From Actinoplanes ianthinogenes (GTDB taxonomy: Bacteria > Actinomycetota > Actinomycetes > Mycobacteriales > Micromonosporaceae), in assembly GCF_018324205.1 (NCBI RefSeq), contig NZ_AP023356.1, forward strand, positions 744,001 through 808,000: a stretch of DNA of 64,000 nucleotides, written 5' to 3'. Below the pieces are notes generated by a model that saw only the letters and a program-made list of their open reading frames with translations, was not told the DNA's origin and did no database searches. This document shows, one piece after another, positions 54,581 to 63,622 of this stretch (position 1 is its first letter; every line of letters starts with the position of its first letter). Both the position numbers and the translations under genes were made by a program.

Positions 54581-55689
54581 GACAGCGTCGCAATCGCCTT
54601 GCGCCCGCCGTCCAGGAAGCCGTCCCACTCGCCGCTCTTCTCCTTGGCCCGCGGCTCGATCACGCCGTGCCAGTACTTGTTCAGGATGGCGAGGTCCTCC
54701 GGGCTGCGCCGGGCGAGCGAACCGACCAGCGAGCCGGCCAGCGTCTCCGAGGTCAGCGCGCTGGCGCCGAAGAAGTTGCTGTGCAGGATCGCGTCCTCCA
54801 GGACACCGATCTGCTCGGCGGTGGACAGCGCCGACTCGAGGCGCTCGTCGTCGCTGGTCGCCGACGCCGACGCGGCGCGCAGGTCGGCGAAGCTCTGCAG
54901 CAGCACGTCGAGCAGGGTGGGCGGCACCTCCAGCTCGATGTTGTGCCGGCGCAGTAGCTCCTCGGTGCGGAACCGGACGATCTCCGCCTCGCTTTTCTTG
55001 TTCGTCACCACCGGGATGCGGACGAAGTTGAAGCGCCGCTTCAGCGCCGACGACAGGTCGTTGACGCCGCGGTCGCGGCTGTTGGCGGTGGCGATGATGC
55101 TGAAGCCGGGCTTGGCGAAGACGATGTTGTCGTCGTCGAGCTCCGGGATCGACACGTACTTCTCGGAGAGGATGGAGATCAGCGCGTCCTGCACGTCGCT
55201 GGTGGACCGGGTCAGCTCCTCGAACCGGCCGATCACGCCGCTCTCCATCGCCGTCATGATCGGCGACGGGATCATCGAGGCGCGGGACTGGCCCTTGGCG
55301 ATGACCATCGACACGTTCCACGAGTACTTGATGTGGTCCTCGGTGGTGCCGGCCGTGCCCTGCACGACCAGCGTCGAGTTACGGCTGATCGCGGCGGAGA
55401 GCAGCTCGGCGAGCCAGCTCTTGCCGGTGCCGGGGTCGCCGATCAGCAGCAGGCCGCGGTCGGAGGCGAGGGTGACGATCGAGCGCTCGACGAAGCTGCG
55501 GTCGCCGTACCACTTCTGCTCGATCTCCCGGTCCAGCCCGTCGGCGCGCTCCGAGCCGAGGATGAACAGCCGCACCATCTTGGGGCTGAGCCGCCAGGAG
55601 AACGGTTTCGGGCCGTCGTCGATCGACTCCAGCCAGTCCAGCTCCTCGGCGTACTTGATCTCGGCGGGGGCACGCAGCATGTCAGACAT
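54577..55689 (-). CDS. MoxR-type AAA+ ATPase of the second cluster
   Basis: The 370-residue protein has Walker A GDPGTGKS (near 85-92), a Walker B-sensor region GFSIIATANSRDRGVNDLS and an Arg-finger region (SSALKRRFNFVRIP). The lid domain is long. It follows the VWA gene by 21 bases and overlaps DUF5682 by four, consistent with one operon. It is only distantly similar to the MoxR protein at 39866-41029, so the two clusters are not a recent duplication. Confidence 0.92.
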   Translation of the reverse strand: MSDMLRAPAEIKYAEELDWLESIDDGPKPFSWRLSPKMVRLFILGSERADGLDREIEQKWYGDRSFVERSIVTLASDRGLLLIGDPGTGKSWLAELLSAAISRNSTLVVQGTAGTTEDHIKYSWNVSMVIAKGQSRASMIPSPIMTAMESGVIGRFEELTRSTSDVQDALISILSEKYVSIPELDDDNIVFAKPGFSIIATANSRDRGVNDLSSALKRRFNFVRIPVVTNKKSEAEIVRFRTEELLRRHNIELEVPPTLLDVLLQSFADLRAASASATSDDERLESALSTAEQIGVLEDAILHSNFFGASALTSETLAGSLVGSLARRSPEDLAILNKYWHGVIEPRAKEKSGEWDGFLDGGRKAIATLS

Positions 55690-55710
55690 CGGGGGTCTCC
55701 TAAGGGGTGC

Positions 55711-57012
55711 TCAGACGAGGAAGTTCTTGAGCTCGGTGACGAGCTTCTTGATGTGGCCGGACAGGACCGGGGTGCCCTGGTCCTTGAAGCGCTGCCGGAA
55801 CCACGGATTGACGCTCTGGTGGCCGCCGCTGCTGACCGAGCCGACCGGGATGAACTTGACCCCGGCGCGGTGGATGGCCTGCATGCCGGTGAAGACGGCC
55901 TGCTCCTGCCACTCGTAGAAGTCGGAGATCCAGACGACCACGGTGTTGCGCGGATCGGTGATCTTCGGCCGGGCCAGGTCGAGCGCGACCGTGCCGTCGG
56001 TGCCACCGCCCAGATGAGTGTGCAGCAGCACCTCGAACGGGTCGTGCACCCACGGGGTCAGGTCGAGCGCCCGGGTGTCGTACGCGATCAGGTGGACGTC
56101 GACCTTGGGCAGGCCGGCGAAGATCGAGGCGAGGATGGTGCAGTTGACCATCGCGTCGACCATCGAGCCGGACTGGTCGACCACCACGATCAGCCGGGCC
56201 GGCTCGATGCGCTTGGCGGTCTGCTTGTAGTAGAGCCGGTCGACGTAAAGCCGCTCGTCGTCCGGGCTCCAGTTCGGCAGGTTCTTCCAGATCGTGCGGT
56301 CCAGATCGAGGTTCCGGAAGATCCTTTTCGGCGGGACGGACCGGTCGATGGTCCCCGTGCTGGCCTGAGCCACCTGGGTGCGCAGCACCTCGGCCACCTC
56401 GTCGACGAACTTGCGGATCAGCGCTTTCGCGTTGGCCAGCGCGACGCCGTCGAGGTTGTCCTTGTCGCGCAGCAGCTGCTCGATCAGCGACATGCTCGGG
56501 GTCAGCTGTTTCGCCAGCCGGTTGTCGGCCAGCACCTCGCGCAGCCGCATCCGGCTGACCAGGTCGCCCTCGATCCCGGCCAGCGTGCCGCCGATGCCGT
56601 TCGAGTCGTTGCCGGCGCCGCGGCCGCGCAGCTGCCCGGGCTGGCAGCCCATCGCCCGCTCGAACCAGCCGGCATCCGCCTGCCAGCGTTGCAGCTGCTC
56701 GGCGGTCACGTTCCCGGAGCCGGTGGTGAACACGTTGAGCAGCAGTTTCGACACCAGCGCGGCGCGGCGCACCTCGCCCTCGCGGTCGTCGCCGGGCGAC
56801 GTCATCAGGCCGTCGAACTCGGCCTCCAGGCCGGGGAAGCGCTGCACCACGGTGTCGACCGAGACCGACGGGTCGAGCAGCGCGGCGGGCAACCCGAGGT
56901 CGCCGACGATCGCCATGCTGCCGGACTCCAGGGTCGCCTGCTCCTCGGGATCGAAGAGCCGGGCGATCAGTCGCCAGTAGAGAACCTGTCTGCGGGTCTC
57001 GTCCGGGGTCAT
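55711..57012 (-). CDS. VWA-domain protein of the second cluster
   Basis: The 433-residue protein is alpha-helical for about 240 residues, followed by a VWA domain. Its MIDAS motif is complete: DQSGS in LIVVVDQSGSMVDAM, GGGTDGTVAL supplying Thr, and VVWISDFYEW supplying Asp. It should bind a divalent metal and contact the AAA ATPase or a client. ATG 57012 overlaps the stop of the upstream gene (ATGA). Confidence 0.93.
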   Translation of the reverse strand: MTPDETRRQVLYWRLIARLFDPEEQATLESGSMAIVGDLGLPAALLDPSVSVDTVVQRFPGLEAEFDGLMTSPGDDREGEVRRAALVSKLLLNVFTTGSGNVTAEQLQRWQADAGWFERAMGCQPGQLRGRGAGNDSNGIGGTLAGIEGDLVSRMRLREVLADNRLAKQLTPSMSLIEQLLRDKDNLDGVALANAKALIRKFVDEVAEVLRTQVAQASTGTIDRSVPPKRIFRNLDLDRTIWKNLPNWSPDDERLYVDRLYYKQTAKRIEPARLIVVVDQSGSMVDAMVNCTILASIFAGLPKVDVHLIAYDTRALDLTPWVHDPFEVLLHTHLGGGTDGTVALDLARPKITDPRNTVVVWISDFYEWQEQAVFTGMQAIHRAGVKFIPVGSVSSGGHQSVNPWFRQRFKDQGTPVLSGHIKKLVTELKNFLV

Positions 57013-58367
57013 TTCCGCAGCAGCCTTCCCGCGCGCTCGCGCAGCACGTCGACGGCCGTGCCGGCGGTCGCCTCCGCCTTGGCGGCCTTGGCCTCGGTCG
57101 GTCCGAGCGCCCAGTCACCGGTGTGTGCCGCGACCGGCTTCTTGCGGACCACGGCCTGCACGGCCAAGGGCTGCAGCAGCCACCGCCCGTCCCAGCGGAG
57201 CAGGCCGAGGCAGGCGGTCGAGGCGGCCACCAGCGCCGGGGTCAGCGGGCCGGCGGCCGGCAGCCGGTCCAGGTCGAGCGCCACCGTCACCCCGCCACCG
57301 AGGTCGAACGCACCCTCGGCATGCCCGTACCCCTCCAGCAGCACCAGCTCGGCGAGGACGCCTGGATGCCGGTCGAGCGGCGCGGCGGACGAGAAGGAGC
57401 AGGTGCCGAGCCGCACCCGGGCTGCCGCGAACGGGTCGGCCGGCTCGCCGGCGGCCGCTTTCGTCTCGTCCCAGATCAGGTCGCCGGCGGCGGTGAGCGC
57501 CATGCCGGACACCTCGACCGTGCGGTGCTCGGCCAGCACGCCCCGGAAGATCGGGAAGGCGGTCAGCATCCGCCACGCCGACGGGCCGCTGATGGTGTCC
57601 ACCTTGGCCGCCGCGACGCTGGTGCGGACCAGCCGGACGGTGCCGTCGGCGGTCTCCAGCAGTCCGTGCGCCTGTGCCCGGAACACGGTCGGGTGCTCGT
57701 GCAGGTCGACGCCGAGGACGACGAACCGCCCGTCGACCGGGACCGCCGCGGCGGCCGGAAACGCCTCCTGGGAGAGCAGCAGCGCGCGGCTCCACAGGTC
57801 GGCCCACCGGCGCACCGGCACCCGCGGCAGGGTGGCCACCGGCGCGGCGGCGCGCAGCTCGGCCGAGAACCCGTCGAGCAGCACCGCGAGGCGACGACCG
57901 CCGGGCGTGCCGAGCAGCGACTGCACGGCCTGGGCGGCGCCACCGGCCAGCTCGTGGTCGACGCCGCGCCAGCCCGCGATGGCCAGCTCGCGCAGCCAGG
58001 ACCGGCTCCCGGCCAGCAGCTGACCAGAATCGGACTCGGCCGCAGCGGCGAACGGTGCACGGGTGCGCCCGAGCGCCGCGTCGAGACCGGCCAGCAACGC
58101 GTCGTGGGCGGCGCCGAGGAGGGCGACGCGGGCGCCGGCCAGGGTGGCCAGGTGCTCGTCGGTCACCGTACCGGCGATGATCTTGCCGACCGCGTCGGCG
58201 ACCCGCTCGGCCAGCGGCGAGCCGGCGAAGGCGGCGGCCAGCGATTCCAGAGCGGCGGCCCGCTCCTCGTCGATCCGGGCCAGGCCCTGCACCAGGGCGT
58301 CGTCGAGACCGTCCACCAAGGCGAGCGCCTCGTGCAGACCGTCGGGAACCTCTCGGAGGGCGAGCAT
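57009..58367 (-). CDS. Unknown protein of the SWIM/VWA/AAA cluster
   Basis: ATG 58367 overlaps the SWIM stop (ATGA) and gives 452 residues. The first third is helical with paired Ala/Leu heptads, the middle has WSRALLLSQEAFP, and the C-terminal part has repeated beta-like segments. I do not recognise a domain. Its position between SWIM and VWA genes is conserved in my recollection of such clusters, where a protein of this size occupies the slot. No membrane helix is present. Confidence 0.82.
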   Translation of the reverse strand: MLALREVPDGLHEALALVDGLDDALVQGLARIDEERAAALESLAAAFAGSPLAERVADAVGKIIAGTVTDEHLATLAGARVALLGAAHDALLAGLDAALGRTRAPFAAAAESDSGQLLAGSRSWLRELAIAGWRGVDHELAGGAAQAVQSLLGTPGGRRLAVLLDGFSAELRAAAPVATLPRVPVRRWADLWSRALLLSQEAFPAAAAVPVDGRFVVLGVDLHEHPTVFRAQAHGLLETADGTVRLVRTSVAAAKVDTISGPSAWRMLTAFPIFRGVLAEHRTVEVSGMALTAAGDLIWDETKAAAGEPADPFAAARVRLGTCSFSSAAPLDRHPGVLAELVLLEGYGHAEGAFDLGGGVTVALDLDRLPAAGPLTPALVAASTACLGLLRWDGRWLLQPLAVQAVVRKKPVAAHTGDWALGPTEAKAAKAEATAGTAVDVLRERAGRLLRK

Positions 58368-58867
58368 CAGCGCACCACCCCGGCGGCCGGGAACCACTGC
58401 AACTCGGCGAGCGGGTCGGTGGTCGGGGCGACCTCGAGATAGGCCAGGTGGCGCAGGAAGCTGGCGAACACCTCGGCGGCCCGGTTCGGCGCGGTGGTGG
58501 TGTGCAGGGCGGACCACAGGTTGTCGCTGCCGTCGGCGAGCTCCGCCCGCAGATAGCGGGCCACCCGGGTCAGCCCGTACTGCGCGACGGCGGCGTCGGC
58601 CAGCGCCCGGATGTGGTTGCACGCGTAGGTGCCGCCGGAGAGGCCACCGCACGGACGGTTGTTGTTGGTGTTGCAGCTCAGGCCGTGGTCACCCGCCGTG
58701 ATCGACGAGACGTAGACCCGCTCGATGTCGGAGCCGCTGGACACCACGCCCTGCAGGCGCCCGTCGGCCAGCTCGACGAACGGCACCTTGGCCAGCTTTC
58801 GCGCCTGCACCGGCGCGATGACCGGTGCTGAGCTGCGCCGCTCGTAGGCGACGCCGTCACTTGTCAC
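58367..58867 (-). CDS. SWIM zinc finger protein, first gene of the second AAA/VWA cluster
   Basis: GTG 58867 follows GGGAGGGATT, a strong Shine-Dalgarno, and gives 166 residues. The zinc finger runs from Cys65 to His85: a Cys-rich loop (SCNTNNNRPCGG), then ACNHIRAL, which fits the CxC...CxH SWIM pattern loosely with Cys65, Cys73, Cys83 and His85. SWIM fingers bind DNA or proteins. It heads the operon SWIM, unknown, VWA, AAA, DUF5682, and is divergent from the HNH-like gene across 79 bases. Confidence 0.88.
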   Translation of the reverse strand: MTSDGVAYERRSSAPVIAPVQARKLAKVPFVELADGRLQGVVSSGSDIERVYVSSITAGDHGLSCNTNNNRPCGGLSGGTYACNHIRALADAAVAQYGLTRVARYLRAELADGSDNLWSALHTTTAPNRAAEVFASFLRHLAYLEVAPTTDPLAELQWFPAAGVVR

Positions 58868-58946
58868 AACCAATCCCTCCCTCGCGATCGAGTGCGCCAG
58901 TTGTATCGGAGCGGTACGACAAAAACTCGGGCGGTAGGTTGGTCCG

Positions 58947-59387
58947 GTGAGTCTTCTGGAAGATGTTGCGGCACGTGACGGCTGGCGGTGCTGGGTCTGT
59001 GACGAGCCGGTCGACCCCGACAAGTCGGTGAACGATGCGCGCGGCCCCAGCGTCGACAGCCGCACCGCCGACCGGAAGGCCAAGGTCGCCGAGCGCCTGG
59101 CGCACCGCGCCTGCAACTCCCGCAAGGGCGCGGTCAAAGTGGTCATCGCCTGGCCGGACCGGCTGCGCGTGGTCGAGCCGGCGCCGCTGATCACGGTCGC
59201 CGAGCGCCTGGAGCGCAAGGGTGGCCGCGAGCTCGTCGCCCGCTGCCCGACCGAGAAGGACGCCGAGGAGGCCGCGGCGTGGCTGGCCGACCGCTTCGCC
59301 CGCCTCGTCCCCGGCCTGCCGGTGACCGTGAGCGTGGACGCGGGCGGCGGCCAGTTCCTCGTCGCGCTTTCCACCGGCCGCCGCTGA
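58947..59387 (+). CDS. HNH-like zinc-site protein
   Basis: The 146-residue protein begins with a compact Cys/His module: CxxC at 15-18 (WRCWVCDEP), a short linker, and HRACNSRKG near 52-60. This matches the second half of HNH nucleases (LAHRxCNxxKG), but the central His-Asn pair is not obvious. The rest is a small alpha/beta domain. A -10-like TAGGTT lies six bases before GTG 58947 and no Shine-Dalgarno is present, so it is probably leaderless. It may be a nuclease or only a structural zinc protein. Confidence 0.75.
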   Translation: MSLLEDVAARDGWRCWVCDEPVDPDKSVNDARGPSVDSRTADRKAKVAERLAHRACNSRKGAVKVVIAWPDRLRVVEPAPLITVAERLERKGGRELVARCPTEKDAEEAAAWLADRFARLVPGLPVTVSVDAGGGQFLVALSTGRR

Positions 59388-59429
59388 CCGGCGCTCAGTT
59401 CTGTCGTACCCCGCCGGTAGCGTCCGTGG

Positions 59430-60785
59430 TCATGGACGATCACACACTCGCGGATCGATACCGGCGGCGGCGAGCATCCTCGGATGGGCGCCGCGACCGG
59501 CCGCCATCACGATCCGATCCGGACGGATCAGCAGCGCCCCGGGCGTGCCGGCATCACGCAGCGCGAATCCGTCACCCAGCGTCGGATCGAGCCGGGCCGG
59601 GCACAGGCGGCCGCCGCCGCGACCGACCAGCGGACCGCGACCGAAGGCGGGCCAGACGATCGTCGTGGCCCGCCTCTCCGCGCCGGGCAGCCTGGTCAGG
59701 GTCCGCAGCGCGGCGCGGCGCAGCGGCGCGGACCGGCGGCTGCCACCGGTCATCACCCAGCCGATCAGCATCGCCATCCGGATCATCGTTGTGGCGTACG
59801 GCCGCCGCTCCCCCTCATAGGTCCTGAGCAGACGCTCGTCGGCGAGCCCGTCCAGCACCAGGGCGAGTTTCCAGGTCAGGTTGGCCGCGTCGCGGATCCC
59901 GGCGCACATCCCCTGCCCGATGAACGGTGGTGTCAGGTGCGCCGCGTCGCCGAGCAGGAACACCCGGCGCTCCTGCCAGCGATCCGCGACCGCGCCGCGG
60001 AAGGTGTACTCGGTCTCCCGCAGCATCGTCAGCGACGCCGGGTCCGTCGCGCCGAGCCAGGGGCGGATGCGGGCCGGCACGTCGATCGGCTCCCGGGCGA
60101 GGAACTCCCAGCGGTAACGCCCCGGCGTGACCATCATGAACGTGGCCGCCCGCACCGGATCACACACCTGCTGCACACCGTCGTAGGTGTCCAGCGGCTC
60201 CGGCGACACGGCGTCCACAACCAGCCACGTCTGCCGGAAACCCAGATCGGCCCAGCCCGCGCCGATCGACTCGCGGACCACGCTGTTGGCACCGTCGCAG
60301 CCGAGCACCGCGTCCGCCCACACCTCGCCCGCGACGCCGTCGACTGATCGATAACGGACGCAGACGGGGCCGGATGGTGGCTGGCTCACGGCGTACACCA
60401 AACTCCCGAAGCGCATCGTGGCGCGCGGCAGCTGCCGCAACCGGGCGCGGAGCAGGCGCTCCAGGTCGGGCTGGTCGAACATGTTGGCCTGCGGGAAGCC
60501 GTGCGGCCCGACCGGATCCCGGGTGAACTCGGCGAGCACCCGCATCGCCGGGTCGACCAGCTGCATGCCGGGGGCCGGCCGGGAGATCGCGCGCAGCTCC
60601 TCGGCGAGCCCGAGATCGGCGAAGATCCGGAACACCTCGTCGTCGAAGTGGACGGCGCGGGGCAGCGGATACGGCTCCGGGAAGCGGTCCAGGACCAGGC
60701 ACTCGACGCCGCGACGGGCCAGCATCAGGGCGGCGGTGAGCCCGGTCGGACCGGCCCCGACGATCACCACCGGCACATGTTCCAT
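59430..60785 (-). CDS. FAD-dependent aromatic monooxygenase (MhpA/PheA type), shortened
   Basis: The 451-residue protein has the FAD motif VVIVGAGPTGLTAALMLARRG split over its first 25 residues, GCDGANSVVRESIG in the middle, and the FAD block VFLLGDAAHLTPPFIGQGM. This is the pattern of class A flavin hydroxylases such as 3-(3-hydroxyphenyl)propionate hydroxylase. It is about 100 residues shorter than that enzyme, lacking the C-terminal thioredoxin-like domain. The substrate is probably an aromatic or polyketide ring. No degradation or polyketide genes are nearby. It overlaps the stop of the upstream membrane gene by one base (TGATG). Confidence 0.92.
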   Translation of the reverse strand: MEHVPVVIVGAGPTGLTAALMLARRGVECLVLDRFPEPYPLPRAVHFDDEVFRIFADLGLAEELRAISRPAPGMQLVDPAMRVLAEFTRDPVGPHGFPQANMFDQPDLERLLRARLRQLPRATMRFGSLVYAVSQPPSGPVCVRYRSVDGVAGEVWADAVLGCDGANSVVRESIGAGWADLGFRQTWLVVDAVSPEPLDTYDGVQQVCDPVRAATFMMVTPGRYRWEFLAREPIDVPARIRPWLGATDPASLTMLRETEYTFRGAVADRWQERRVFLLGDAAHLTPPFIGQGMCAGIRDAANLTWKLALVLDGLADERLLRTYEGERRPYATTMIRMAMLIGWVMTGGSRRSAPLRRAALRTLTRLPGAERRATTIVWPAFGRGPLVGRGGGRLCPARLDPTLGDGFALRDAGTPGALLIRPDRIVMAAGRGAHPRMLAAAGIDPRVCDRP

Positions 60786-61609
60786 CAGGACAGATTGCGC
60801 AGAATCACCACCGCGCCGCCAGTCAGCAGCAGCCCGGTCAGGCCGAACCCGGCGATCAGGCGGCGCGCCAGGCCGAGGTCGTCGATCCGGGCGGCGAGCG
60901 CCTCGGCCCGGGTGCGAGTGGTGAAATACGCCGGGCGCAGGCCGTCGGCGGTGACCCGGCCCAGGGCGAACACGGCCACGCCGCGCGGCATCCGCACCTC
61001 GGTCAGCTCCAGGTGCTCGTGCTTGCGCAGGCTGTCGACGATGTCGGGCGGGACGACCGCGGGCAGCCGCACCGGGTCCGATCGGCGATAGGTGATCCGG
61101 GTCGCCTCGGTCGCCACCGGCTCACCGCGCAGAGGCTCGTCCAGGCCTCGCGGGTCGACCGGGATCCGGCCGCTGGCGTCCGCGATCGCCGGCCAGCCGG
61201 GCGCGGTGATGTCGAGCAGCAGGTCGTAGCTGTCGTCGGAGGAGCGGCGGCTGGGCTCGCGGCGCAGCACCACGTGGTACCAGACGCAGTCCTCGCCGCT
61301 GACCGGGCCGACCTGGTGACCGGCCGGGCCGTACTCGGTGCGGGCCTGCGCCGCGACCCGCCCGCTGTTCCACGACGCGATCGGCGCCGGACGGACCCGG
61401 CGCAGCGTGCGCACCTCGCGATGGTTGCCCAGATGGAGGAGGACGAAGATGCCCGCCGCGCCCACCAGCAGCGCGCCGGCACAGAAGCCGATCGTTGCGA
61501 CCGTGACCACCCGGTCAACATAGAGCGACCGGGCAACCACGTCATCGGCCAGGCATTCCACATCGAACGACCGTTGGGCCCGGGTTGGAGTCGTCACCGC
61601 GCCGCTCAC
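60785..61609 (-). CDS. GIDE-like membrane protein
   Basis: The 274-residue protein has two membrane helices, near residues 36-58 and 248-268. They flank a domain with RTEYGPAGHQVGPVSGEDCVWYHVVLRRE, the feature of the bacterial GIDE (E3 ligase-like) family. No RING finger is present, so it is not itself a ligase. The role of this family in bacteria is not known. GTG 61609 is used with low certainty because no good Shine-Dalgarno precedes it. It is co-transcribed with the monooxygenase gene. Confidence 0.78.
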   Translation of the reverse strand: MSGAVTTPTRAQRSFDVECLADDVVARSLYVDRVVTVATIGFCAGALLVGAAGIFVLLHLGNHREVRTLRRVRPAPIASWNSGRVAAQARTEYGPAGHQVGPVSGEDCVWYHVVLRREPSRRSSDDSYDLLLDITAPGWPAIADASGRIPVDPRGLDEPLRGEPVATEATRITYRRSDPVRLPAVVPPDIVDSLRKHEHLELTEVRMPRGVAVFALGRVTADGLRPAYFTTRTRAEALAARIDDLGLARRLIAGFGLTGLLLTGGAVVILRNLS

Positions 61610-61661
61610 CGTGCGTCCATCACCGGCCCCGGCGAGGTTACCGCATCTTCGATGCGCGAGA

Positions 61662-61988
61662 TCACTCCGACGTGGCCAGGCCCACCCGGTCGATGAGCTG
61701 CTTGAGGCGGCCGATCTCCGCGGCGAGCGCGCTCTCCCCGGCCGGCGTGAGCGTGAGCCAGGTCCGGCCGCGCTTGCCCTCGTAACCCTTCTCCACCTCG
61801 ATCAGCCCGGCCGTCTCCAGCACGCTCAGATGCTTCGACAGGTTCCCCGCGGTCAGGTCGAGCTGGGTGCGCAGGTAACCGAACTCGACCCGGCGCGCCT
61901 CGTGCACGATGGCCAGGATGCCGAGGCGGACCCGCTGGTGCACCACCTCGTCGAGCCCGAGGGCGGGGTGGGCGCTCTCCGCGGTCAT
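61662..61988 (-). CDS. Winged-helix transcriptional regulator
   Basis: The 108-residue protein is a winged helix-turn-helix of the MarR/ArsR-like group (Pfam 13601 type). It has VEFGYLRTQLDLTAGNLSKHLSVLETAGLIEVEK across helices 2-4 and GKRGRTWLTLTPAG as the wing. ATG 61988 overlaps the stop of the membrane gene (ATGA), a pairing often seen between such regulators and their membrane partners. It probably represses its own operon. There are no cysteines to suggest a metal or redox sensor. Confidence 0.9.
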   Translation of the reverse strand: MTAESAHPALGLDEVVHQRVRLGILAIVHEARRVEFGYLRTQLDLTAGNLSKHLSVLETAGLIEVEKGYEGKRGRTWLTLTPAGESALAAEIGRLKQLIDRVGLATSE

Positions 61989-62665
61989 CGCCGCCGCCGT
62001 GCGGCCAGGCCGAAACCGATCGCGCCGAGCAGCAGCACGGTGCCGTAGATGATCTGCTGCGGCAGGAACCCGGTGCGCTCCTGCCCGCTCCAGCGCCAGC
62101 CGAAGTCCACCGGCACCAGGACCATCACCAGGTAGCCGAGGGTGAACAGGAGCAGCCCGAGGTTGCGCTCGATCCGGGCGAGCACGAGCAGCGCGACGCC
62201 GATGATGCCCCACGGCGCGATCAGCCGGTCCAGGACCATCATCCAGGACGGCAACGGGTGGTCGACGGCCTCGACATTCACGAAGATCCGGAAGGCGATC
62301 CAGGAGGCCAGGAAGGCGCCGGCCAGCGCGACACCGGTGTAGACGTAGGGCAGCACCCGGGTGCCCAGCCCCCGTGTCCGGGCGATCCGCGTGTAGCCGT
62401 AGGCGATCACCGCGTAGGCCAGCAGCAGGCCGGCGGGCCAGAAATACAGCACGCCCTGCCGGTCGAACTTGCACGCGCCGTCGGGGGTGCAGTCCAGGTC
62501 GAGGAAGAAGTAGTCGAACGGGATGGCGATGAAGGTCACCGCGGCCAGCACCGACAGCGCGAGCCAGGTGACCCGCTGATCGACACGCACCCGGCGGGTG
62601 AGGCCGTGCACCTCCGTCAACAGCCGGCGGGCGTCGCCCTCGGCCGGCACCGATTCTGTGGTCAT
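61985..62665 (-). CDS. Multi-pass membrane protein paired with the winged-helix regulator
   Basis: ATG 62665 gives 226 residues with about six membrane helices, including WLALSVLAAVTFIAIPFDYFF and IIYGTVLLLGAIGFGLA. No transporter or enzyme motif is visible. It leads a two-gene operon with the regulator and is preceded by a 6-bp inverted repeat. The longer open frame upstream is not coding. Confidence 0.83.
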   Translation of the reverse strand: MTTESVPAEGDARRLLTEVHGLTRRVRVDQRVTWLALSVLAAVTFIAIPFDYFFLDLDCTPDGACKFDRQGVLYFWPAGLLLAYAVIAYGYTRIARTRGLGTRVLPYVYTGVALAGAFLASWIAFRIFVNVEAVDHPLPSWMMVLDRLIAPWGIIGVALLVLARIERNLGLLLFTLGYLVMVLVPVDFGWRWSGQERTGFLPQQIIYGTVLLLGAIGFGLAARRRR

Positions 62666-62671
62666 GCCAAT

Positions 62672-62690
62672 AGGTTTCCACAGCAAACCT
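62672..62690. promoter_or_regulatory. Operator-like inverted repeat
   Basis: AGGTTTCCACAGCAAACCT is a perfect 6-bp inverted repeat with a 7-base centre, seven bases upstream of the membrane protein start. It is a good candidate site for the winged-helix regulator encoded by the second gene of that operon. Confidence 0.6.
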
Positions 62691-62791
62691 GTTTCCGCCA
62701 GTGAAACCACGATCAAAACCAGCTTTTCGTACGACGCCCGCCGGTGACCTGCGGGACCTCGCGCGGGATCGGCGCATGTCATGATCCCCCG

Positions 62792-63460
62792 ATGAGCGCA
62801 TGGCCCTACAACGATCGCCCCGACGGCGTCCGTTTCCTCCCCGACCACATCGACGAGCCCGGTCGCACCGAGATCGAGGACGAGATCTGGGCCTGGATCG
62901 TCCGCGGCGAGGACGATCCCGCGGAGTTCGTCGACTATCTCGACGAGGGTCGTCACGGCGCCACCGAGGAGGAGCTGGAGGACGCGTACACGAAGGCGCT
63001 CGACGTCCGCCGCGACCAGCAGCGCGGGTTCGGCGAGGTGAACAGCAACCTCACGCTGGCCTTCGACGAGCTCAACGACCTCGGCGTGCTGGCACGCGAG
63101 GACTTCACCTGCTGCGGCACCTGCGCCGCCGCCGAGATCCACGACGAACGCGACGACTCCCGGCACTGGCGCGGCTACCTCTGGTACCACCAGCAGGACA
63201 CCGAGTCGCTGGCCGAGAGTGACAACGGTTCGGTCTACGTCGGCTACGGCGCCTACCCACCCGCCGACCTCGACGCGGCCGCCTACGAAGCGCTGTCCCA
63301 GGAGGAGAAACAGGCCCGCTACCAGTCCGAAGTCGAGCATCTGATGGATGACGTCGTCTTCCCGGTCCTGCAGAAACACGGCATCCAGGTGACCTGGAAC
63401 CGCAACCTCGGCACTCGCATCCTGCTCACCGGCGCCCACTGGTACGCACCCCTCGACTGA
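62792..63460 (+). CDS. DUF6891-like protein
   Basis: ATG 62792 gives 222 residues. It is acidic, with FTCCGTCAAAEIHDER, RGYLWYHQQDTE, and GSVYVGYGAY in the middle and WNRNLGTRILL near the end. This matches, from memory, the uncharacterised DUF6891 family. The CCGTC cluster may hold a metal. The nearest regulator is the divergent operon; nothing else suggests its role. No membrane helix is seen. Confidence 0.83.
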   Translation: MSAWPYNDRPDGVRFLPDHIDEPGRTEIEDEIWAWIVRGEDDPAEFVDYLDEGRHGATEEELEDAYTKALDVRRDQQRGFGEVNSNLTLAFDELNDLGVLAREDFTCCGTCAAAEIHDERDDSRHWRGYLWYHQQDTESLAESDNGSVYVGYGAYPPADLDAAAYEALSQEEKQARYQSEVEHLMDDVVFPVLQKHGIQVTWNRNLGTRILLTGAHWYAPLD

Positions 63461-63622
63461 AAACCATCCGTCCGCCGCCGGGCCGCCTCCGCCCACGGCC
63501 ACCGGTTTCCGGTACGCCCTCAGCGGCGCCCCCGACGCCGACGGCCCGTGGTGGCTCGCTCCGGCCGTACCGTCAAGCGGCGGATCGCGGGCGACAGCGG
63601 ACCGGGCAGCGGGCGGCGGTCC

